Source: Lawsonibacter sp.
GTDB lineage: Bacteria > Bacillota > Clostridia > Oscillospirales > Oscillospiraceae
Reading direction: 5' to 3'
NCBI GenBank assembly: GCA_022798155.1
Contig: JAAWLY010000009.1
Location: 1-25,530, forward strand
DNA length: 25,530 bases
Made by a program: the position numbers and the translations under genes. The number at the start of each line of letters is the position of its first letter. The stretch's first letter is position 1. Under the pieces are notes generated by a model that was not told the DNA's origin, did not search any database, and was given only the letters and a program-made list of their open reading frames with translations. Positions 21,996 to 25,530 of the stretch are shown here, piece after piece.

Positions 21996-23783
21996 TTAAT
22001 AGTGTGTAATTTGGGTGCCGGGGAAATAGAAGGTGACGATTTTGTCAAAGGTGAAGCCCCGTCGGGCCATGGCGTTGGCGCCGTACTGGCTCATGCCCAC
22101 CTGGTGGCCCCAGCCGCCGCCGTTAAAGGTGTAGCTGTTTCCAGAGACGGTGACCACCCCCTGGTCCGGCTGGGCGGCGGACCCGCCGCTGTTCTGGCCG
22201 CTGCCGGAGGCCCCGATCACAGACACCGCGCCGGTGCCGGAGATGGCGTAGGATTCCTCCCCCACCTGAGACACCGCACCGGTGCCCGAGATAGTGTATT
22301 TGCCGTCCAGGCTGCCCGCCCCGCCGTTGATGTAGACGTCGGAGGAGGGCGCGGCGGGAACCGAAGTGCCGGAGGTCCCCGCGCCGTTGACCGTAAAGCG
22401 GATGGAATTCAGCCCCAGGCGGCTGCGGATATTGCTGGCGCTGATGGTGTTGGTTTGGCCGTTGGCCCACCGGACCACTACCTTAATCACGTTGCCCAGC
22501 TCAGAGTAGGTCAGTTCCAGCCGGTCGATGGCGTTGCCTGTGCCCAGGCCGTAGCTCTGAAGCCGCTGGGACAGTTGGGCGGAGGTGTAGCTCACCGTCC
22601 AGGGGGAGAAGTCGTTAAAGGCGTTCAAGTCGGCCTCGTAGGGGTCCTCCACCCCCCGGAGGTAGGGGTGCTCGCTGGCGGTGTCTGTCCCCCAGATGTT
22701 GCTGGCATTTTCGCTGGCTCCCCCGAAGCTGGAGGAGTAGAACATCTCGGCCATCCTGCCCTGGTAGGTGGCCACCAGGCCGGCAGTCTGGTCCACTGCC
22801 TGCATACTGACTTGGCTGGGGCCGTAATCGGCCCTCTGGCTCCCCATGCCGTGGTATACCTGACAGCTGGAGGTGGTGCAGATGTCAAAGCCATAACTGT
22901 TGTGTTTGTTCAGGTTCTTCAGCACATAGGTGCGGGCGCACACCGCCTGAGTTTTCAGGGCCTCCAGGGGCCACTCCCGGCCCATCTCGTAGCAGATGAC
23001 GCCGTTGACGTAGTCCTCCAGCTCCACCATATTGACCACGGTGAGATTCCCCCCAGTGCGCCGGTGGTACTGGAAGCCGCCCCGGTACTTGTAGCCGGAG
23101 AACCAGGTCTGTGTCTCCCTTGCCCCGGTGACATCGGGCTGAATGGCCAGCCGGCCGCTCTCTCCCCCGTCGTACTGGAAAAGCACCCGGTTGGTGCCGG
23201 TGGCCACCACGCTCATGCCGTAGGCGCTGGTGCCCACAATGGTCCCCTGTCCCAGCTCGCGCTGCGCCGCCTCTGCGTCGGCACGGCTGCCGTAGGCCCC
23301 TGCCCGGACCTGATACGCCCCGTTGATCCAGGCCACAAAGCCGTTGTTATATTTCGCGGCCTCGGCCTTTGCCCCATCGTAAGAGCTGAAGCTGCCGGGG
23401 ATCTGAACGTGGTAGCAGCCCACCAGGATATTGCTGGAAATCGAGGCGGAGTAGGTATTTTTGCCCAGAGCGGAGGAGTAACCGTAGTACAGGTTCTCCG
23501 TTTTCAGCACCGCCACCTGGGTGGAGGAGGAGTCCGTTCGGGCCAGCTCCACAAAGTTCCGGCTGTCGTCGTAATAGCCGAAGCGGTAACCTGCGCCATA
23601 GCCGTCGTTATTCTCCAGGTGGGCCGCCTCCAGCTCTCCAGTGGGGACATGGGCGTTGGAGGAGGCCAGCCCCACCCGGATCATCACCTGGCCGTTGCGG
23701 TTGGTGGTGATGGCTCCCGCGGAGGGGATCGTCAGACACACCGCGAGGACAGCGGCGGCAAGCTGCATAAATCTTTTTCTCAT
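21996..23783 (-). CDS. Secreted SpoIID/LytB-domain protein with SPOR-like domain, 595 aa
   Basis: Exported cell-wall protein related to SpoIID, a lytic transglycosylase-type enzyme of engulfment, and to LytB amidase enhancers. A signal peptide covers residues 1-24 (MRKRFMQLAAAVLAVCLTIP). A SPOR-like region follows (YQVRAGAYGSRADAEAAQRE). The SpoIID domain has ELEDYVNGVICYEMGREWPL, EALKTQAVCARTYVLKN, SSSFGGASENASNIWG, and GGGWGHQVGMSQYGANAMAR near the C-terminus. A Gly/Ser-rich stretch of about 85 residues interrupts the domain before that last motif. The start is ATG 23783 with GGAG in front; ATG 23795 would truncate that site. It is too long for classical SpoIID (~340 aa), so spoIID is not given as its name. 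Confidence 0.92.
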   Translation of the reverse strand: MRKRFMQLAAAVLAVCLTIPSAGAITTNRNGQVMIRVGLASSNAHVPTGELEAAHLENNDGYGAGYRFGYYDDSRNFVELARTDSSSTQVAVLKTENLYYGYSSALGKNTYSASISSNILVGCYHVQIPGSFSSYDGAKAEAAKYNNGFVAWINGAYQVRAGAYGSRADAEAAQRELGQGTIVGTSAYGMSVVATGTNRVLFQYDGGESGRLAIQPDVTGARETQTWFSGYKYRGGFQYHRRTGGNLTVVNMVELEDYVNGVICYEMGREWPLEALKTQAVCARTYVLKNLNKHNSYGFDICTTSSCQVYHGMGSQRADYGPSQVSMQAVDQTAGLVATYQGRMAEMFYSSSFGGASENASNIWGTDTASEHPYLRGVEDPYEADLNAFNDFSPWTVSYTSAQLSQRLQSYGLGTGNAIDRLELTYSELGNVIKVVVRWANGQTNTISASNIRSRLGLNSIRFTVNGAGTSGTSVPAAPSSDVYINGGAGSLDGKYTISGTGAVSQVGEESYAISGTGAVSVIGASGSGQNSGGSAAQPDQGVVTVSGNSYTFNGGGWGHQVGMSQYGANAMARRGFTFDKIVTFYFPGTQITHY

Positions 23784-23823
23784 AATGTACTCCATTTCTC
23801 CGGTTTCAAGGGGCAGTTTTCTA

Positions 23824-23853
23824 TTGACAACAGGGTCGCCCCCGTGGTAGGAT
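23824..23853 (+). promoter_or_regulatory. Possible + strand promoter upstream of asd
   Basis: A perfect TTGACA (23824-23829), an 18-bp spacer and TAGGAT (23848-23853). It faces asd but is separated from it by a strong terminator, so it would make a short RNA or an attenuated leader. Confidence 0.45.
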
Positions 23854-23905
23854 AACTCCATTGTGGAGGGCCGCGGCTTTGCGCAAGCAAATTGCCCTCC
23901 CCGAC

Positions 23906-23934
23906 ATTATAGTACAAAATCAGCCGCTTGAAAA
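23906..23934 (-). promoter_or_regulatory. Possible promoter of the SpoIID/LytB-queA-tgt unit
   Basis: On the - strand TTTTCA (23929-23934), a 17-bp spacer and consensus TATAAT (23906-23911) lie about 120 bp before the SpoIID/LytB start. The -35 box is weak and sits inside the + strand terminator hairpin. Confidence 0.5.
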
Positions 23935-23953
23935 GCCGCTGATTTATTTTTTT
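23917..23953 (+). terminator. Strong + strand intrinsic terminator
   Basis: AAATCAGCCGCTT (23917-23929) pairs with AAGCCGCTGATTT (23933-23945) with one internal mismatch, 3-nt loop, then ATTTTTTT. No annotated + strand gene lies upstream, which points to a short RNA or leader. Confidence 0.8.
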
Positions 23954-23974
23954 CATCGGCCTGATTTTTCCCGG

Positions 23975-24003
23975 TTCAACTGTTGCAAACCCAGACATAA
24001 AAT
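23975..24003 (+). promoter_or_regulatory. Probable promoter of asd
   Basis: TTCAAC (23975-23980), a 17-bp spacer and TAAAAT (23998-24003) lie 30 bp before the asd start, downstream of the terminator. Confidence 0.5.
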
Positions 24004-24032
24004 GTTCTGGAGGAATATGGAGGTTATAGATT

Positions 24033-25130
24033 ATGGAAAAGTATAAGGTAGGCATCATCGGCGCCACGGGCATGGTAGGCCAGCGCTTTGTCACCCTGAT
24101 GGAGAACCACCCCTGGTTCCAGCTCACCGCACTAGCGGCCAGCCCCCGCTCCGCCGGCAAGTCCTATGAGCAGGCGGTGGCCGGCCGCTGGGCTATGAAG
24201 TCCCCCATCCCAGAGGAGGCCAAAGGCCTAGTGGTGATGGACGCCCAGGCAGACGTGGACAAGATCGCCGGGGCGGTAGACTTCGTCTTCTGCGCCGTGG
24301 ACATGAAGAAGGACGAGATCAAGGCCCTGGAGGAGCGGTACGCCAAGGCCGAGTGCCCGGTGGTGTCCAACAACTCCGCCAACCGCTGGACCGACGACGT
24401 GCCCATGGTGGTGCCCGAGCTGAACCCCCAGCACATTGAGGTCATCCCCGCCCAGCGCAAGCGCCTGGGCACCAAGCGTGGCTTTATCGCCGTCAAGTCC
24501 AACTGCTCCATCCAGAGCTACGCCCCCCTCCTCACCCCCCTGATGCAGGCGGGCTATGACATCGATAAGGTGCTGGTCTGCACCTACCAGGCCATCTCCG
24601 GGGCGGGCAAGACCTTCGAGCGCTGGCCTGAGATGGTCGACAACCTGATCCCCTACATCGGCGGCGAGGAGGAGAAGAGCGAACAGGAGCCGCTGAAGGT
24701 GTGGGGCCATATTGAAAACGGTAAGATCGTCAAGGCGGAAGGCCCCGCCATCACTGCCCAGTGCCTGCGGGTGCCCGTGTCCGACGGCCACACTGCCGCC
24801 GCCTTTGTCACCTTCCAGGAGGGCAAAAAGCCCACCATTGAGCAGATCAAGGAGATCTGGAAAAGCTTCAAGGGCCGGGCCCAGGAGCTGGACCTCCCCT
24901 CCGCCCCCAAGCAGTTCATCCACTACTTTGAGGAGCCCGACCGGCCCCAGGCCCACACCGAGCGGGAGCTGGAGGGCGGCATGGCCATCTCCGCCGGACG
25001 CCTCCGCCCCGACACCCAGTACGACTACAAGTTTGTGGGCCTGAGCCACAACACCCTCCGGGGCGCTGCCGGCGGCGGGGTCCTGCTGGCCGAGTTGCTG
25101 TGCGCCGAGGGGTATATAGACCACAAATAA
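24033..25130 (+). CDS. asd: Aspartate-semialdehyde dehydrogenase, 365 aa
   Basis: NADPH-dependent enzyme reducing aspartyl phosphate to aspartate semialdehyde, the branch point to lysine, diaminopimelate, threonine and methionine. The nucleotide loop GATGMVGQRF lies at residues 10-19, and the catalytic cysteine is Cys158 in VKSNCSIQ. Further motifs are YQAISGAGKTFERWP, RVPVSDGHTAAAFV and the C-terminal LSHNTLRGAAGGGVLLAELL. The sequence is of the archaeal/fungal-like type rather than the common E. coli type, which is usual in Clostridia. The ATG at 24033 follows GGAGG. dapA comes 190 bp later, separated by a small ORF. Confidence 0.97.
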   Translation: MEKYKVGIIGATGMVGQRFVTLMENHPWFQLTALAASPRSAGKSYEQAVAGRWAMKSPIPEEAKGLVVMDAQADVDKIAGAVDFVFCAVDMKKDEIKALEERYAKAECPVVSNNSANRWTDDVPMVVPELNPQHIEVIPAQRKRLGTKRGFIAVKSNCSIQSYAPLLTPLMQAGYDIDKVLVCTYQAISGAGKTFERWPEMVDNLIPYIGGEEEKSEQEPLKVWGHIENGKIVKAEGPAITAQCLRVPVSDGHTAAAFVTFQEGKKPTIEQIKEIWKSFKGRAQELDLPSAPKQFIHYFEEPDRPQAHTERELEGGMAISAGRLRPDTQYDYKFVGLSHNTLRGAAGGGVLLAELLCAEGYIDHK

Positions 25131-25143
25131 AGGCAGGTCAGCA

Positions 25144-25296
25144 ATGATGGAAAAGATATTTTATGTAGACGGAAATGATTTAAAGAAAGTAAATGAACTT
25201 CTATCTAAGGGTGGAACTGTTAAAATGATTTCACCGATCGGTGGTGGGTACCCCCAAGCATTCATTTTAATAGAAATGCCACAAGGGTATAATTAA
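25144..25296 (+). CDS. Small hypothetical protein, 50 aa
   Basis: Not recognised. An ATG-ATG pair at 25144/25147 follows CAGG, and the frame ends at TAA 25294-25296. The product begins MMEKIFYVDGNDLKKVNELL, then GGTVKMISPIGGGYPQAFI and LIEMPQGYN. The spacing of hydrophobic residues suggests a small beta-alpha-beta unit. Composition is clearly AT-richer than asd and dapA on either side. The intact frame, the ribosome binding site and the tidy fit between two genes argue that it is real. Confidence 0.65.
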   Translation: MMEKIFYVDGNDLKKVNELLSKGGTVKMISPIGGGYPQAFILIEMPQGYN

Positions 25297-25319
25297 GACA
25301 TGAAAGGGTGCTAATTATT

Positions 25320-25530
25320 ATGAGAACTCCAGTCTTCACCGGCTCCTGCCCCGCCCTGGTGACCCCCTTTGACCAGCAGGGCACCATCAACTACGACGCC
25401 TTCGGCAAGCTGATCGACGCCCAGATTGAGGCCGGCGTGGACGCGGTGTGCGTCTGCGGCACCACCGGCGAGTCGGCCACCATGTCCATCCGGGAGCACA
25501 TCGCCGCCGTGGAGTTCTGCGTCAAGCGGG
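25320..25530 (+). CDS. dapA: 4-hydroxy-tetrahydrodipicolinate synthase, 5' part (runs off window)
   Basis: Condenses aspartate semialdehyde with pyruvate, the first committed step to lysine, diaminopimelate and the spore compound dipicolinate. The first 70 residues show the family N-terminus: TGSCPALVTPFDQQGTINYD, then GVDAVCVCGTTGESATMS, containing the GTTGE substrate-binding motif. The catalytic lysine lies beyond the window. The ATG at 25320 has AAAGGGTG 9 nt upstream. It follows asd in pathway order. Confidence 0.95.
   Translation, partial: MRTPVFTGSCPALVTPFDQQGTINYDAFGKLIDAQIEAGVDAVCVCGTTGESATMSIREHIAAVEFCVKR

Larger units (their letters stand above)
23858..23953 (+). ncRNA. Candidate short structured RNA or attenuator leader
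   Basis: Bounded by a possible promoter and a strong + strand terminator. Besides the terminator it can fold GGAGGGC (23865-23871) with GCCCTCC (23894-23900), enclosing a small GCTT/AAGC hairpin. The ~95-nt size fits a small RNA, and part of it is complementary to the presumed 5' leader of the SpoIID/LytB mRNA. It does not resemble a lysine riboswitch or other leader I recognise. Confidence 0.35.

Noticed and set aside
21090..23855. A 921-codon open frame on the + strand
   Set aside because: It lies antisense to queA and the SpoIID/LytB gene, both certain, and its product is low-complexity Gly/Val/His/Leu-rich sequence typical of antisense frames in GC-rich DNA.
23861..24046. A 61-codon + strand frame before asd
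   Set aside because: It runs through the terminator hairpin and into the asd start, without a ribosome binding site.
24228..25124. A 298-codon open frame on the - strand
   Set aside because: Antisense to asd, which has all its catalytic motifs; the product is Gly/Leu/Val/Asp-biased.
1..25530. CRISPR arrays, tRNA or rRNA genes, insertion sequences
   Set aside because: No regularly spaced repeats, no cloverleaf or ribosomal RNA sequence, and no transposase were seen on either strand.

Overview
The window is about 25.5 kb of GC-rich chromosome from an anaerobic, endospore-forming Firmicute. The gene set (YunB, SpoIIM, a SpoIID/LytB protein, a SCIFF/ranthipeptide locus, a methionine-gamma-lyase-like protein, strong AGGAGG ribosome binding sites, frequent GTG/TTG starts) fits the Clostridia, most likely an Oscillospiraceae relative of Flavonifractor, Pseudoflavonifractor or Lawsonibacter. 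That placement is inferred from gene content and composition, not from a search. Most of the window is core chromosome. Shorter AT-richer genes of unclear function sit at several junctions (about 0.9-1.8, 4.1-5.9, 10.4-10.6, 11.9-12.4, 20.3-20.7 and 25.1-25.3 kb).

Layout. Positions 1-4655 read on the + strand: the 3' part of tyrS, two unrecognised small proteins, an EamA-type transporter, a DUF362 ferredoxin-like protein and a membrane-anchored XRE regulator. From 4748 to 23783 everything reads on the - strand. In order of transcription: a SpoIID/LytB protein, queA, a TfoX C-terminal domain protein, a VOC protein, tgt, yajC, a TIGR04086 membrane protein, the SCIFF precursor peptide, an interrupted small ORF and the SCIFF radical SAM maturase. 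Next come spoIIM, xerD and a coiled-coil protein. Then follow murD, a HEAT-like protein, a PLP-fold protein, a small membrane protein, yunB, a VanZ-family protein and ligA. Last are a second tyrosine recombinase, a twice-frameshifted gene and an SdpI-like membrane protein. From 24033 the + strand resumes with asd, a 50-codon ORF and the start of dapA, the entry steps to lysine and dipicolinate.

The most notable region is the SCIFF locus (16112-18222). It has a promoter, a 46-residue precursor with six cysteines, an intrinsic terminator just after the precursor, a small ORF split by an in-frame TGA, and a radical SAM/SPASM maturase with an unusual Cys-containing tail. The precursor is short enough to be missed by ordinary ORF calling. 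The interrupted ORF between peptide and maturase is the least explained part.

The second region of interest is 4748-6906. A tyrosine recombinase gene begins directly beside a perfect 34-bp inverted repeat whose arms and spacer resemble a recombinase core site. The gene directly after it carries two compensating single-base indels in homopolymers, and an SdpI-like immunity-type membrane protein follows. The third is the spoIID-asd divergent region (23784-24032), where promoters on both strands and a strong + strand terminator suggest a short RNA.
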